From positions 83,192,053 through 83,256,052 of the forward strand of contig OY720344.1 of NCBI GenBank assembly GCA_963082975.1: 64,000 bases of DNA, in the 5' to 3' direction. The first letter of the stretch is position 1. Every line of letters starts with the position of its first letter. This DNA comes from Labia minor. Taxonomy: Eukaryota; Arthropoda; Insecta; Dermaptera; Spongiphoridae. The position numbers and the translations under genes are program-made. The notes beneath the pieces are model-generated. The model did no database searches. It was not told the DNA's origin and worked only from the letters and a program-made list of their open reading frames with translations. Positions 25,901 to 34,300 of the stretch are shown here, piece by piece.

Positions 25901-27114
25901 TCGAGAATTTTCGTGATCGCAATACTATCTCTGGAGAGATAGTAAAAATTAACTCAATAAAAAAATTATATTTAAGTTAAGTGGTATTTTATTTTTATTG
26001 AAAATTCAAAACAAAAATTCCAATGGGAAATTCCTTAAAAAAGACACCTTAAAACATTTAAATTTATAAAAATGTAAAATAAATATAACTTTAATACATA
26101 CTATTATGGGAACTGATAGGATCCGTTGGCAATTGTTTATCTTTACTTGTTTATTTACTTTTTATTTCGTAAAGAAATCCTTTATTTTTTTATATTAATT
26201 GAAAGAGTAAATTACGTCATCAACGATTCTGTCGACCCCATTCAAAGCTCCAGAGACGCCCAAGGGGTCGAGGTGCCCAGCCAGAACGTCGACGTCTAGG
26301 AGATCAGGATTACGTCTAGAAATATAACAACTGAAAATTGATATTTCTAGATGTCTATATAGACGTACATTTAGATCAGACGACTAAATTGAATTAAATT
26401 AAATTAAATTCTATATAGACGTCTAAATTGATATTTCTAGACGTAATCTAGATCTAGACGTATCTAGATCTCCTAGAAGTCGATTAGATTAAATTAAGAT
26501 ATATCTATATTTACAATAAAACCAATTAACATTTACAATAAAATTTTTTTCATAAAAATTAAAAAATATATTTGTAGGTTTTTTTTAATAAATAATTTAA
26601 TTTTAATTAATTAATTTATAGATCACAATATGAACACTATATTTAACCTACTTTATTTATTTATATCTGTTTGTTGATATGATTTATTTATTAGTATAAT
26701 TTAAATTTGAATAGGGTATAGTCGTCAACTTCGAGGTGCTTGGGTGCCACTCTTATCCCAGGATACTTGTACTTTGCCACAAGTCTATGGTAAGACGCCA
26801 ATAGCTGAAGGGATGCTTTGTGCAGGTTTTCTTGATGGAGGTGTGGACACCTGTCGAGGGGATTCTGGTGGTCCTCTTGTTTGCCCAGTAAATAGTCAGT
26901 ACACTCAATTTATTATATTCTATTGCGGATTCCGATTTAAATAATATTTTCATTATTTTATATAAATATTCTTTCAGATGAATATACTTTAATAGGAATA
27001 ACTAGCTGGGGTCAAGGATGTGGACGTCCAAACAAACCAGGCGTTTATACAAATATCTATCATTATCACACTTGGATAGAGCAAAAACTCCAAGACTCAA
27101 TGTCTGGTCTTTAA
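4221..27114 (+). CDS. Mosaic serine protease (CBM14-SRCR-CTLD-kringle-LDLa-PAN-trypsin), Tequila/neurotrypsin-like, 5' partial
   Basis: Exons: 4221-4532, 4666-4926, 9012-9326, 9393-9585, 9760-9933, 11652-11820, 11907-12060, 12920-13123, 14630-14887, 16454-16548, 16621-16802, 18516-18675, 19375-19498, 19622-20010, 23577-23724, 23799-24019, 24138-24263, 24913-25068, 25146-25377, 26715-26894, 26978-27114. All introns are GT-AG and all phases agree, giving 1395 residues to a TAA stop. Visible domains in order: two peritrophin-A domains (about 29-79, 133-183), a Thr/Pro linker (186-300), SRCR (316-418), C-type lectin (425-590), kringle (595-677), LDLa (687-722), PAN-like (725-795), LDLa (808-843), SRCR (850-955), LDLa (958-995), SRCR (1001-1104), trypsin (from I1145). 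Activation should cut R1144/IVGS. The catalytic triad is H1193, D1242 and S1341, with D1335 in the specificity pocket, so a trypsin-like enzyme. The first exon and signal peptide lie to the left. Probably a secreted chitin- and glycan-binding zymogen; the exact role is unknown. Confidence 0.93.
5155..5765 (+). mobile_element. R2 repeat copy 1 (hairpin-ended, non-autonomous)
   Basis: It starts at accgaccgacgatagtaagg and contains the run gtctgtccgtccgtccgtat followed by a conserved block (aacggctcaacggattttga). It ends with aaaccgtcggtcgg followed by the hairpin gacctg-gcca-caggtc. The start CCGACCGACG reappears inverted as CGTCGGTCGG about 30 bases before the end. Other copies lie at 6825-7320 (3' end lost) and 10121-10470. 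No coding capacity. The design resembles Helentron-derived elements; that assignment is inference. Confidence 0.72.
6371..7532 (+). mobile_element. R3 repeat copy, interrupted by an R2 insertion
   Basis: The start (ttactttcccgcatacttcg) at 6371 and the end (tatgcgggaaagtctagggg, then aggacactcccg) at 7532 match the intact R3 copies at 41561-42151 and 35724-36322. The first part is colinear to about 6824, where R2 sequence begins, so R2 inserted into R3. The section between 7320 and 7490 does not match the intact copies and may come from another insertion or a divergent subfamily. Confidence 0.65.
6825..7320 (+). mobile_element. R2 repeat copy 2 (3' end missing), inserted into R3
   Basis: It carries the same start (accgaccgacgataataagg), the same (gtcc)n run and the same aacggctcaacggatttt block as the copy at 5155. 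The terminal inverted repeat and hairpin are absent. It also shares the block with two tgacgtcac-like sites (near 7230 and 7250) with copy 1. Confidence 0.68.
8062..8891 (-). mobile_element. Deleted mariner-like transposon
   Basis: A TA dinucleotide flanks both ends (8060-8061 and 8892-8893). The inner ends are inverted repeats: read from the right, ggttgtcaaatatctccctt; read from the left, agttataataatatcttcct, so the left end is decayed. Between them lies a transposase relic on the - strand. The element is about 830 bp, against roughly 1.3 kb for complete mariners. It is a dead internal-deletion copy inside an intron. Confidence 0.85.
8168..8716 (-). pseudogene. mariner transposase remnant
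   Basis: The ATG at 8716 opens a frame with the mariner N-terminal helix-turn-helix ([14 protein letters not shown], then [11 protein letters not shown]). An in-frame TAG at 8579-8581 follows, in place of a residue after RTVEK. The frame then jumps directly to the C-terminal catalytic half: a [11 protein letters not shown] block, [12 protein letters not shown] (catalytic Asp) and [15 protein letters not shown] (third Asp). The linker and first catalytic Asp region are deleted, and 183 codons remain of about 345. It cannot encode a working transposase. Confidence 0.9.
9012..9326 (+). CDS. Protease exon 3 in window: Thr/Pro-rich mucin-like linker
   Basis: A phase 1-1 exon of about 105 codons made largely of Thr, Pro and Ser, with TTTT runs, two WW pairs and a PPSPQPP segment. 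No cysteine is present. It separates the chitin-binding part from the first SRCR domain. Such stretches are usually heavily O-glycosylated spacers. The donor is a weak one (g|gttgta), but the phase fits both neighbours. Confidence 0.85.
9393..9933 (+). CDS. Protease exons 4-5 in window: SRCR domain 1
   Basis: Exons 9393-9585 and 9760-9933. Typical SRCR signatures are visible: [20 protein letters not shown], then VVCRQLGF, then VECEGNE and LEECNL. The final DAVAIRC is completed by a codon split between 9933 and 11652, which confirms the splice at a gtttgt donor. SRCR domains bind protein or glycan ligands. Confidence 0.92.
9934..11651 (+). other. Intron with R2 copy and AT-rich filler
   Basis: The intron between SRCR 1 and the lectin exons. 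It holds an R2 copy (10121-10470) and a segment at 10540-10640 with gctatttgtcaaggcaaa, distantly like the inverted ends of the element at 15257-15700. The rest is A/T-rich and otherwise featureless. Confidence 0.7.
10121..10470 (+). mobile_element. R2 repeat copy 3 (internally deleted)
   Basis: It has the R2 start (accgagcgacgatagtaagg), the gtctgtccgtccgtccgtat run and the R2 end (aaaccgtcggtcgattctgt, then ggccacaggtcaactt). The middle is shorter than in copy 1, and the terminal hairpin arm is partly duplicated (ggccacaggccacagg). Confidence 0.7.
11652..13123 (+). CDS. Protease exons 6-8 in window: C-type lectin-like domain
   Basis: Exons 11652-11820, 11907-12060 and 12920-13123. The fold signatures are [42 protein letters not shown], an FINFTKW strand, RCIVL and HPYVCEK. 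The usual calcium-site pairs (EPN or QPD, and WND) are not evident, so carbohydrate binding is uncertain. A C-type lectin in a peritrophin-trypsin protease is an unusual addition. Confidence 0.88.
12061..12919 (+). other. Intron within the lectin domain, with SINE-like unit
   Basis: An 859 bp intron. The first part is AT-rich. From about 12340 to 12530 there is a pyrimidine-rich, GC-richer block of unknown origin. A tRNA-like SINE fragment lies at about 12690-12850 on the - strand. Confidence 0.65.
12690..12850 (-). mobile_element. tRNA-derived SINE-like fragment
   Basis: Read on the - strand, an A-box-like start (tctatgaggcaacacg) is followed by a B-box (ggggttcaaatacctgg) and then ctgacaagggactaacgaag. 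The unit near 40290-40530 has the same order: gggttcaagtcacgggtctg, then gcaagggaatttctttag. Two divergent copies sharing box B and its downstream block suggest one SINE family. Confidence 0.55.
13124..14629 (+). other. Intron before the kringle exon
   Basis: A 1.5 kb intron. The section 13880-14290 is less AT-rich than its surroundings and is followed by seven copies of ATTAC (14351-14385), a layout often seen at the 3' end of non-LTR retrotransposons. I found no coding match in it. Confidence 0.6.
14351..14385 (+). repeat. (ATTAC)7 pentanucleotide repeat
   Basis: Seven exact tandem copies of ATTAC. It immediately follows the GC-richer block noted in this intron and may be its 3' tail. Confidence 0.95.
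14630..14887 (+). CDS. Protease exon 9 in window: kringle domain
   Basis: One phase 1-1 exon encodes a whole kringle: [19 protein letters not shown], then CLPWDNP, then [16 protein letters not shown] and ending QCDITIC. Six cysteines fit the triple-loop pattern. Kringles bind proteins and are found in vertebrate neurotrypsin and clotting proteases. The single symmetrical exon is a classic shuffled module. Confidence 0.95.
15257..15700 (+). mobile_element. Terminal-inverted-repeat element of unknown family
   Basis: The ends are near-perfect inverted repeats built around catttgcctggccaaata. A related subterminal motif (gggcaaataactttaac) recurs at about 15365. Inside, a frame open at 15419-15673 encodes an acidic peptide ([23 protein letters not shown]) that resembles the acidic N-terminus of some DDE transposases such as piggyBac, but I see no catalytic region. 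Probably a deletion derivative; the superfamily is not determined. Confidence 0.65.
15846..15905 (-). ncRNA. Penelope-type hammerhead-ribozyme-like motif (degenerate)
   Basis: On the - strand, tcttgaaaatggcgcc is followed by agaat, then gggtgccgaaacgtcg. The order matches Penelope-like element termini, where a CTGAnGA core, a stem (ggcgcc/ggtgcc can pair) and GAAAC-GTC form a hammerhead. Here the first core reads TTGAAAA, so two conserved positions differ and cleavage is unlikely. No Penelope reverse transcriptase is visible nearby. Confidence 0.45.
16454..16802 (+). CDS. Protease exons 10-11 in window: LDLa 1 and start of PAN-like domain
   Basis: Exons 16454-16548 and 16621-16802. The LDLa repeat spans the intron: [22 protein letters not shown], then [11 protein letters not shown], with the acidic calcium box intact (D, D, E). 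It is followed by [15 protein letters not shown] and [19 protein letters not shown], the first half of a PAN/apple-like domain. Confidence 0.88.
16803..18515 (+). other. Intron with LINE remnant and R4 end fragment
   Basis: A 1.7 kb intron inside the PAN domain. It starts with the 3' end of an R4 repeat in reverse orientation (about 16845-16975) and then carries a decayed LINE reverse transcriptase on the - strand (about 17400-18230). (AC)n lies near 17797. Confidence 0.72.
17400..18230 (-). pseudogene. LINE (non-LTR retrotransposon) reverse transcriptase fragment
   Basis: On the - strand, [11 protein letters not shown] (GYADD codons at 18158-18172) is the catalytic motif of RT. It is followed by [14 protein letters not shown], then pieces like [15 protein letters not shown] and [15 protein letters not shown], the thumb/C-terminal region of common arthropod LINEs. 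Stops and frame changes interrupt it, so it is a dead fragment. The clade was not determined. Confidence 0.78.
18516..19498 (+). CDS. Protease exons 12-13 in window: end of PAN, LDLa 2, start of SRCR 2
   Basis: Exons 18516-18675 and 19375-19498. The first begins [11 protein letters not shown], the end of the PAN-like domain, then starts LDLa 2 ([17 protein letters not shown]). The second completes LDLa 2 ([18 protein letters not shown], calcium box intact) and begins SRCR 2 ([18 protein letters not shown]). The intron between them holds a deleted mariner. Confidence 0.9.
18917..19339 (-). mobile_element. Deleted mariner-like transposon 2 (423 bp)
   Basis: TA flanks each end (18915-18916 and 19340-19341). 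The inverted ends share attgttcaataagttcg, or gttgttcaataagttcg on the left. Inside, a - strand relic of mariner transposase is shortened by more than half. Its ends differ from the mariner at 8062-8891, so this is a separate lineage. Confidence 0.87.
18999..19283 (-). pseudogene. mariner transposase remnant 2
   Basis: The frame reads [20 protein letters not shown] and [18 protein letters not shown], which is the second helix-turn-helix and linker with the mariner WVP motif. It then jumps to a region near the second catalytic block ([27 protein letters not shown]). The GDETW block, the HDNARPH block and the C-terminus are missing. It cannot be functional. Confidence 0.87.
19622..20010 (+). 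CDS. Protease exon 14 in window: SRCR 2 and LDLa 3
   Basis: This exon carries most of SRCR 2 ([40 protein letters not shown]). It is joined without an intron to LDLa 3 ([17 protein letters not shown], then [19 protein letters not shown]). Both look complete and all expected cysteines are present. Confidence 0.94.
20811..21400 (-). repeat. R1 hairpin repeat array (three units)
   Basis: Units start at 20811, 21053 and 21243, each with accgggaccccgagcc followed by a short loop and ggctcggta (a 7 bp stem around TC; the second unit carries a change). Then come aagttaaaaaaaatgatt and ggtaatattaatac and a second hairpin related to accgagct...cgctcg. The middle unit continues to aacttggggtcctcaataat. 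Opposite-strand copies lie at 3968-4098, 55981-56568 and 57341-57545. Function unknown; see findings. Confidence 0.75.
22000..22072 (+). repeat. Tandem 16-mer tract
   Basis: Units of about 16 bases (atagataaatagatat) repeat roughly four times. A similar (tatc)n tract in reverse orientation occurs near 55105-55130 next to the same flanking sequence, so the tract belongs to the dispersed repeat. Confidence 0.8.
23577..24019 (+). CDS. Protease exons 15-16 in window: SRCR 3 and short Thr tract
   Basis: Exons 23577-23724 and 23799-24019. SRCR 3 signatures: [57 protein letters not shown] and DVGIICVH. It ends with a threonine run (TTTTSTTTM) that forms a short flexible link to the protease domain. 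Confidence 0.94.
24138..27114 (+). CDS. Protease exons 17-21 in window: trypsin-like catalytic domain
   Basis: Exons 24138-24263, 24913-25068, 25146-25377, 26715-26894 and 26978-27114. Propeptide Cys1125 probably disulfide-links the light chain to the catalytic domain. Activation site R1144/IVGS. LTAAHC holds the catalytic His and NDLAVIKL the Asp. [12 protein letters not shown] holds the Ser, with Asp six residues before it (trypsin specificity, cuts after Arg/Lys). [19 protein letters not shown] closes the pocket. It ends SMSGL at a TAA at 27112-27114. All catalytic residues are intact, so an active enzyme is expected. Confidence 0.96.
24264..24912 (+). other. Intron after the activation-site exon, with Penelope-like trace
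   Basis: AT-rich 649 bp intron. At about 24598-24645 it contains gacttgaagaaaggtccgag followed by atccgaaatgtcgataaaa, the layout of Penelope-like element termini. The aatatataaaattggtattt motif recurs inverted at about 24433 and 24488, a short palindrome. Confidence 0.6.
24598..24645 (+). ncRNA. Penelope-type hammerhead-like motif (degenerate) 2
   Basis: TTGAAGA is followed by a loop region (aaggtccgagcttgcatcc) and GAAATGTCG. Apart from the first base (T for C), the CTGAnGA core is kept. The stem appears mutated. It resembles the motif at 15846-15905 but is on the other strand and differs in its stem, so it is a separate insertion. Confidence 0.4.
25575..25946 (-). mobile_element. R4 repeat copy (3' truncated)
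   Basis: On the - strand it begins with the palindrome actatctctccagagatagt, then attgcgatcacgaaaattct. It has a (TG)n tract in the middle (cacacacaca at about 25812) and the shared block aatttggtacacgggcatta. It matches the start of the copy at 38907-39312. The terminal hairpin end is not present. Confidence 0.65.
26285..26490 (+). repeat. acgtct/agacgt foldback cluster
   Basis: The octamers tctagacgt and acgtctaga, with close variants, occur about eight times in 200 bp. The segment gacgtctaggagatc near 26290 reappears inverted as gatctcctagaagtc near 26470, and atttctagacgtaat near 26430 mirrors attacgtctagaaat near 26310. The whole region can therefore fold on itself. No known element is recognised. 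Confidence 0.7.
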
Positions 27115-27862
27115 AATTATTTATTCAGAATCAATATAACTAAGGTATATACATATACAATATATAAAAATAGCATCTATCTAAATTAAGTAATTCTTAC
27201 CATAAATAAATGAGTGATTAACTTTTTATATTTTAAAATAGTTTAGATAAAAATTTTTAGTAAATTTATAGAACTTGGTTTATAGTATTTCTTTATATAT
27301 ACTCGTAAAGTACGAGATGAATATGACGAGTTTTTCGAAACGTTTATATATTTCACTATCCTAAGTGAATGTAATTTTTTTTCTAAGTTTTATTAATTTA
27401 ATATTTTTTACTTTTTTAATTTTTCAACAGTATGAAATATCATTTTATTAAGTGAATAAATTGAGGTCAAAAAAAAAATAGTATAAGTCAGCACACAAAT
27501 AAAAACAATTTATTTTTATAAAGACAATAAATAGATATTTTATAAGTTTTATAAATAATTAACAAATACACAATGGATTTAAAATATAGTATATAGATAT
27601 ATAAAATTAAGTCATATTATTTAAAAAAAAATTAAGAATAAAATTTTATTTTTATTTGTAAATAAATAAATTTAATCTAATTTAAAAATAAATAAAACTT
27701 TGTTTTAGAAATATATATATATATGTATATATATAATATACCTATATAACTGGGAGTATGGACGGATTACATTTTTGTTTTTATTTATTAAAATGGTGCT
27801 TAATGATAAAAAACTAAATGTCTATATATATTTAAAATATTTTTGATTGGAATGATAGCTTT
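27115..27862. other. Convergent intergenic region (protease 3' end / WDR35 3' end)
   Basis: 748 bp of AT-rich DNA between two converging genes. AATAAA signals for the + strand gene lie at 27205-27210 and 27455-27460. For the - strand gene, tttatt (AATAAA on the other strand) lies near 27784. No other feature. Confidence 0.75.
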
Positions 27863-30800
27863 CTAATTTGTTAAACTGACATGACATAAAGGACAGTTTT
27901 TTCGAATGAGAATCTCTTGTTCGGTAGCTGAATGATGACATTGAGAACAATTCCAAATTACAGTGGGGTCCATTAATGGACGACCAGATATGATGCTTAT
28001 TGGAAAATGTTTGTCACAGTTCGGACAAGAAGAAGAGCTAAAAAACAATACAATATTTATATTTGATTTATAAATTTATCAATGAAGTCGAAAATAATTA
28101 AAATTTGAAATTACAATCGATTTAATTGACAAATGAACCAAATCTATAAATTATATTATATTATTATATATTATATATATTATTATGTCAATTAATTTCT
28201 AGAATTTTATAATTTCTTAAACCAAGTTATTACAATTGATTGCAAATACACTCGAACATTCCCCAAGATAGATAGATTATAAAAATTTTACCAGTCAGAA
28301 ATCATTGTTTCACAATTTTTACATTCCGATCGTGTAGTAGTGGATTCTTTTGTAGGATATTTTGTGAAAATATCTAAAGCTAGAGCTTCATATTCGGCTT
28401 TTTTAACAGGATCCATCTAGTTGATATTCATAAAATTTCAAATAAATTATATAATTTAATTTTAATTTAATTTACGAATTGTGTGAATCATACTTACATC
28501 ATCAATAGCTTCTAATTTAATAAAGGCTTTATTGCAAAATGAAAAAGACTTATTTGCACATGCAGTTAATGCTTGAAGGGCATATACATCTTCCGAATTA
28601 AGAAGATCATCATATTGAGTAAGTTGCAAAGCACTTTTCATAGCTGCATCTAATTCTCCTTTATTAAAAATAATGAAATATAAATTTATAAATTTTGATA
28701 CCTTTTTGATATTTTACAATTTATTTATTGTTCAATTTAATTTACCTGAATATAATTGTCGATGAGATAAAAGAAGAAAATGATAAGCCTCCGCTCCACG
28801 CCATGGATTGTCTTTTAACCATGGAGCCATATCAGCAAGGGCATCAACCCCAAGCAATTTTGAACGTCGATGTTGTTCAATAAGTAATGCAGCCAAAACG
28901 TGTATTTTTTTTAATCGAAGTGGTGCAGATACTCCTTTGTCACGTTCTTTATAAGCTAACTATAAAATTATTAATAAATATCAATCTTTTTCTTCTCTAT
29001 CTCTCTTATATTAAATTAAAAATTTAAAATTGTATACTTGATAAAGTAATTTTGCTGCTTCCAAAAGACGTCCGGCTTTTTTATAAAGTGCAACTGCTTC
29101 TAAAATACTATTTTTTTCTAATAAATGTTCACCATATCGTATTAACAAATCGTTGATTTCAGATAATTTATAATGTTTAGCCAATTCAATAGCCTGGTCC
29201 CATTGATTAAGTGCCACACAAGCATCCACTGCTGCCTTCATTTCGCCACACTGAAAAGATACAAATATCTCATTGAAATTGTCAATGTATTATTTTACCA
29301 TTTAAAAAAATAATTGAATTGAAATTATATATAAAAATGTTCATTAATAATAAATAGTAAATAATAATACATTAGTATCTATTATTTTATCTAATTTATG
29401 GATTTTTGAAATTAATTGATAATTATTCATTATTGAAAAATGCTTAAATAATTTAAAACAATGAAAAATAAATTTATTTTATTCTATATATTTAATTCAA
29501 ACAATTATCATCATTTGAATAGAGTGAATTTTGTGAACAGTTAAATAATAATTATTTTTCAATTTTTTCCATTGAAGTAATAATTTGTTTTCTAAATAAT
29601 TTATTATAATATACCTTTAAATAGGCATCCACTGCTTGCGAACACATAGCTACGGAGAGGAACATTTCAGCAATTGTTGGCAAAAGTGGATGATTTTCGG
29701 GCAATGAAGTGGCTGATTTTTCTAATGCTTCGAAATCTTCTAAATGATAATAACATTGAATAAGCATACTTTCATTAGATGATTTTTCAAAATATTCTCT
29801 GGCCCCTTTCCTAAACAAATTTATATTAAAATTATTTCGAATTAATTAATTGATATTGATATAAATTATATAATTGAAGGAATAAAAATTAAAATCAATT
29901 TTAATTATTATAAATTTAAAATTAAGTTTTATAATATGAATAGGTTTTATAATGATGAATAAATTTCAGTGGCTGATTTATTTATGAGACCCAAGGCGCA
30001 ATTCAATTTCGAGATCTCCCTCTAAATATTTTTATTACAACTGATGTTCAGATTGTATTAATTAGAAAATTGAAACAAGAATTTACTCCTGTATATGTAC
30101 ACTAATTTAAATATGACGGTATTGAATACTTTTACGCAACATTTAAAATAAACAAAAAATTTTTATATAGGCTAAATTTTGAGGCCCCTTGGAACAGATT
30201 TATTTTAGGTCCTAAACATTAAATTAATTCTTAGATCTTGCATATTTAGATAAAAGAGATCACGATTAAATTGTCAATTGAAAAAGAAGGTTAGAATTTA
30301 TTGAGATTTTTATTTTTAGAAGATGACTAGCAAATTTCATATAAAATTTCGATAAGTTATAATAGAATTTTTAATGAAAATATTTTGAAATAAAAGATAC
30401 TTTAATGAAATTTAAAGTATTTTCTTTAATGCATAATAATTGTTCTGGAGTTAAGTCTAACAGCATGGCAAGTGCGTAAATGGCAACAAGGATAGGAGAT
30501 TGAAAGCAATTTAACAATGTAGATTAAGGTTACACCTACACAATTTTGAGAATAATTAATCAATAGGAAAAAATTAGAAAAAAGATGAAAAAAAGAGTTC
30601 CAAGATGAGCTACTCTTCCATACTAAAAATATAAACAAATAATAAATAAATATTTACCAATCATGTTTATCAGCAAGTTGTTGACCAAGTGAGTTGTAAG
30701 CTTTTGCAATTTGCGCATCCGTCGTAACTCCTGTACCTCCAGTTCGCATTAATTGTAATACTTGATAACAATCACCAAGTTTCTCTCGGAGACTAATAGC

Positions 30801-31335
30801 CAAATCTCTAAAATCAATCAAAAATAGAATTAAATTAGCAATTTATAAATTAAAAAAAAAATTCATTGAGATGGATTTGCATACCTTCTATCAGCTTCCA
30901 GGTAGAGATTTTCAGCCTGTTCATAATTTCCAAACCAAGAAGCAATTTGTGCTCTCCTCAACGCTTCTGAATGTAATCCACGAAGACGACGCACTAATTG
31001 AACTCCTGGATAATCGGAACATCGAACAAATGCCATTTCAGCAGCATCCAAATCAAGCTCTTTAACTGCAGCTTCAGCTATCAGCCGCCTAATACAAAGA
31101 ATTGCTTTGGAGTTTTTGCTTTTATTAAACTCGAATTGAATTAATTCAGATGTTACCATAATCGTGGATGTGGATTTTCTTGAACAAATGTGGTTGCTTC
31201 ACTTAATCCAACTTTTTCTAAAAGATTCCTTGTATCACGTAGAGATTTCACTTCTAAATCGTTTAAATAATCCGAGATTGGTTTTTCTGGATTTTTCATC
31301 AAATCATCTAACAATGCTACTCGAACTTCTAATTC
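27863..31335 (-). CDS. WDR35: WDR35 exons 13-21: TPR-like helical region and zinc-binding C-terminus
   Basis: Residues 647-1184. Alpha-helical repeats carry conserved stretches: [62 protein letters not shown] and [20 protein letters not shown]. The end has paired cysteines suitable for zinc: CKNC, CPNC, CSQC and CPLC. One Cys codon is split between exons 20 and 21. TAG stop at 27863-27865. Confidence 0.95.
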
Positions 31336-34300
31336 CTATGAATTAATAAGCAATTGAATTAAATTAATAATAATATAATAAATAGTTGCGTTTTACTTTA
31401 AAAGAGCAAATATATCCTGATGTAAAAAGAGGTTCCTCGGGATCATTTCCACGTAATATATACATTCGAGTTTTTTCCATTACAGCAATAAGATCAGCAT
31501 TATCTGATGCCCAACGCATGGACCACACATCTTTTCGGTGAGTAGAATTTAAACTTGTACTGCGAATACTTAAATTGTTAGCTCCTTCCAAATCGAGGAA
31601 CGATAGAATCCCGGTCAAAGATATCACAGCCAAACGCCTATAAATATAAAAAAAATAGGATTTATATAAAATAAATAGAAATTTAAAAATATGTATAACT
31701 AATTTCAATGATTGGGGTTATAATCATAAATAGAATTCATATAAAATTGTAATAAATAGACAAAAAAAAATTCATAAAATATATTATGCAATTATATAAC
31801 AAATAAGAAAAATAAAATTTAAATCGAAAATATATTTTTTTTTTCAAAGATATATAAAAACTAAATTTATTTTTAATACATATTTGATTACTTCTCACTA
31901 TTAACAGATATTTATGGAATTTATGCATTTAATATCAATGTGGTAAATGTAGATAAATTTATAAAGATGATTGATAATTTAGATTGAGAACTCACGTTGA
32001 ATTGCAATTAATAGCAAGTTTAGATGGCCTTGTATCCAATGAATAACGATGGGTTAAAGCCAATTGAGGCAGAGAATAACGTTGAACTATTCCCGATTCT
32101 CTTCCAATTAATAATATACGGTCAGAAATTTCCAAACAACATATAGGGTCTGCTGATGCCTGAAGACTAGTTGCTGGCTATAATTCCACACAAATTAATT
32201 GATTGATAATATTTACTAAGATAATAATATGATAATTATTCAATCGAGTTATTATGACATGGATTTGGATAAAACTTTACCAGTGGATTCCTTTTTTAAT
32301 TCCAAATAAACTTTTCTTATGCAATTTTTGCGGGTCGCTTCTAGTTTAAGAGATAAAAAGGATTAAAGTTTGCCAGATTAGCTCTTGTTATGAACGGTTC
32401 ATAATGAACCTCGAGATATGATGTCATTAAGTAATGTTTTATTACCTAATTCACTAATTATTCACTTATTCCTAATTTTCAGTTTTTTCGGTTCTGTTTG
32501 GATATAGAAAAATTATTTAATTAATTAATTTTTTAATCTTCTTATATCCAAACCGAACTTTAAAAAAAACCCGAAAATTAGTGGAGCCCTCTGGTAGTCA
32601 AATATTAAAACATAGTAGCTAAATAGAATATATCAAGGGTTTATCCTTTTTCTCTCTTAAACTAGAAGTCACCCGGAAAAATTTCATTAGAAAAGTTTAT
32701 TTGGAATTAAAAAAGGAACCCATCCAAATCCATGTTATAATAACTCGATTGAATAATTACCAATAATATAATTTAAAATTGTATACCTCATAACTTCGAT
32801 CTAAATCATTCAATACTTCTGTTACACCTGAAGGGGTATCATCCACATGATATATCCGGACTTTCCGATTTAATTTTCCTGTAAATAAGAAAAAGTTGTA
32901 TATATTTATACTCTAAAAATAGTCAAATCGTATTTAAGCGTTGTCAATATATGAGCATATACTGATCATTGTGAAAAAGCAAAATAATATTAGGATAAAA
33001 TTAGATTCTTACCTGCTGCAATGGTAGTTCTTGTTCTCGGTGAGCGAAAATGCCATAATAAAAAATTATCTTTGCTAGCTGCAACCACATGCGATGAATT
33101 AATTGCTACCCAGAGAGGTTCTAAATCAATAGATTTGGAATCAACCGCAGTAGAAATAGCGTTACATAAAATCAAATTGAATTGACCCCTATCTGCAGTT
33201 GCAGATTCATTCAGGTGGGTGGATGCGGAAGAGGATGAAGGCGAGAAATCTTGATCAGATGCCCGTGTTGCCAATACACAATGTTCACCCCACGAAGCAA
33301 TCGCATACAATGATCGGACATTCCTTACGTAACACTTAAAAGAATGGGAACATGCACAGTCTTAAGCAAACTAATCAATCTATAATATTATAGTTTTATT
33401 TTATATATATAAAACAAAGAACTCCAAATATAAATATTAATTATTATTAAGAGGGAACAATATAAAATAAACAAACAAACAAAAAACAAAGGCAATTTAA
33501 ACTATTCAAACAATTAAAAATTATAATTAAATTAAAATACAAGTTATGCTCTATAATAATAATAAAATAATTATCAGAATAAAAAGTAAATTATAACAAC
33601 AAATTAAAATTTCAGAAAAGATTCTATTATATAGTACTTTAGTTTGAAAATTTAATCACTTAACGTACGTGCTTGTGACATATACGAGCGTGTCTTATTG
33701 GCAATTTTGTAAACGCTCGTAAATGTCACGAGCGACCCTTAAATATACTTTTAAATTTCTTGCGCTCGATTTACACAGTTATTTCTATTCATGATACAAG
33801 AAAACAAGGTATGTTCACTTCACAGCGAAAACTCGTCCTATTCTGCGCATGACGTCAACCGGCAGGCAGATAAGTAAGTTTGTTACGCGGAGTAGCATGT
33901 AAATCACAGTTTTGTTTCAGTATTTTTACAAATTTTATGAAAATAAACACAAAACAGATATGATTACTTTTAAATATGTTTATTCTTTTAAAAGTAAATT
34001 TTATTTTGTAAAAAATAAGTGATTTTACAAGCTATTATTATCATTTTATAAATACGATACAGTCTAGAAATAAATGAACAGATAAAAATATAGAAAAATA
34101 TTCGTAGTATATCATTTAATGTATATATGATATGTAACAGTAAGTATAAAATTAAAATTACCTAATATTAAAAATGTGTTATAAAAATTTTTTAATTTTC
34201 TTTGTACTTGATTTATGAGAAAATTGTTTTTGTAAAAGTTCTCGATTAATTTTTCGAATTCTAATATACGTTCGTACTTTTATATAATATTTCAAAACTT

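Larger units (their letters stand above)
25378..26714 (+). other. Intron in the catalytic domain: R4 copy and acgtct foldback cluster
   Basis: A 1.3 kb intron. It holds a truncated R4 repeat on the - strand (about 25575-25946) and an unusual cluster of tctagacgt/acgtctaga motifs at 26285-26490. A short GC-richer segment at 26225-26290 precedes the cluster. Confidence 0.65.
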
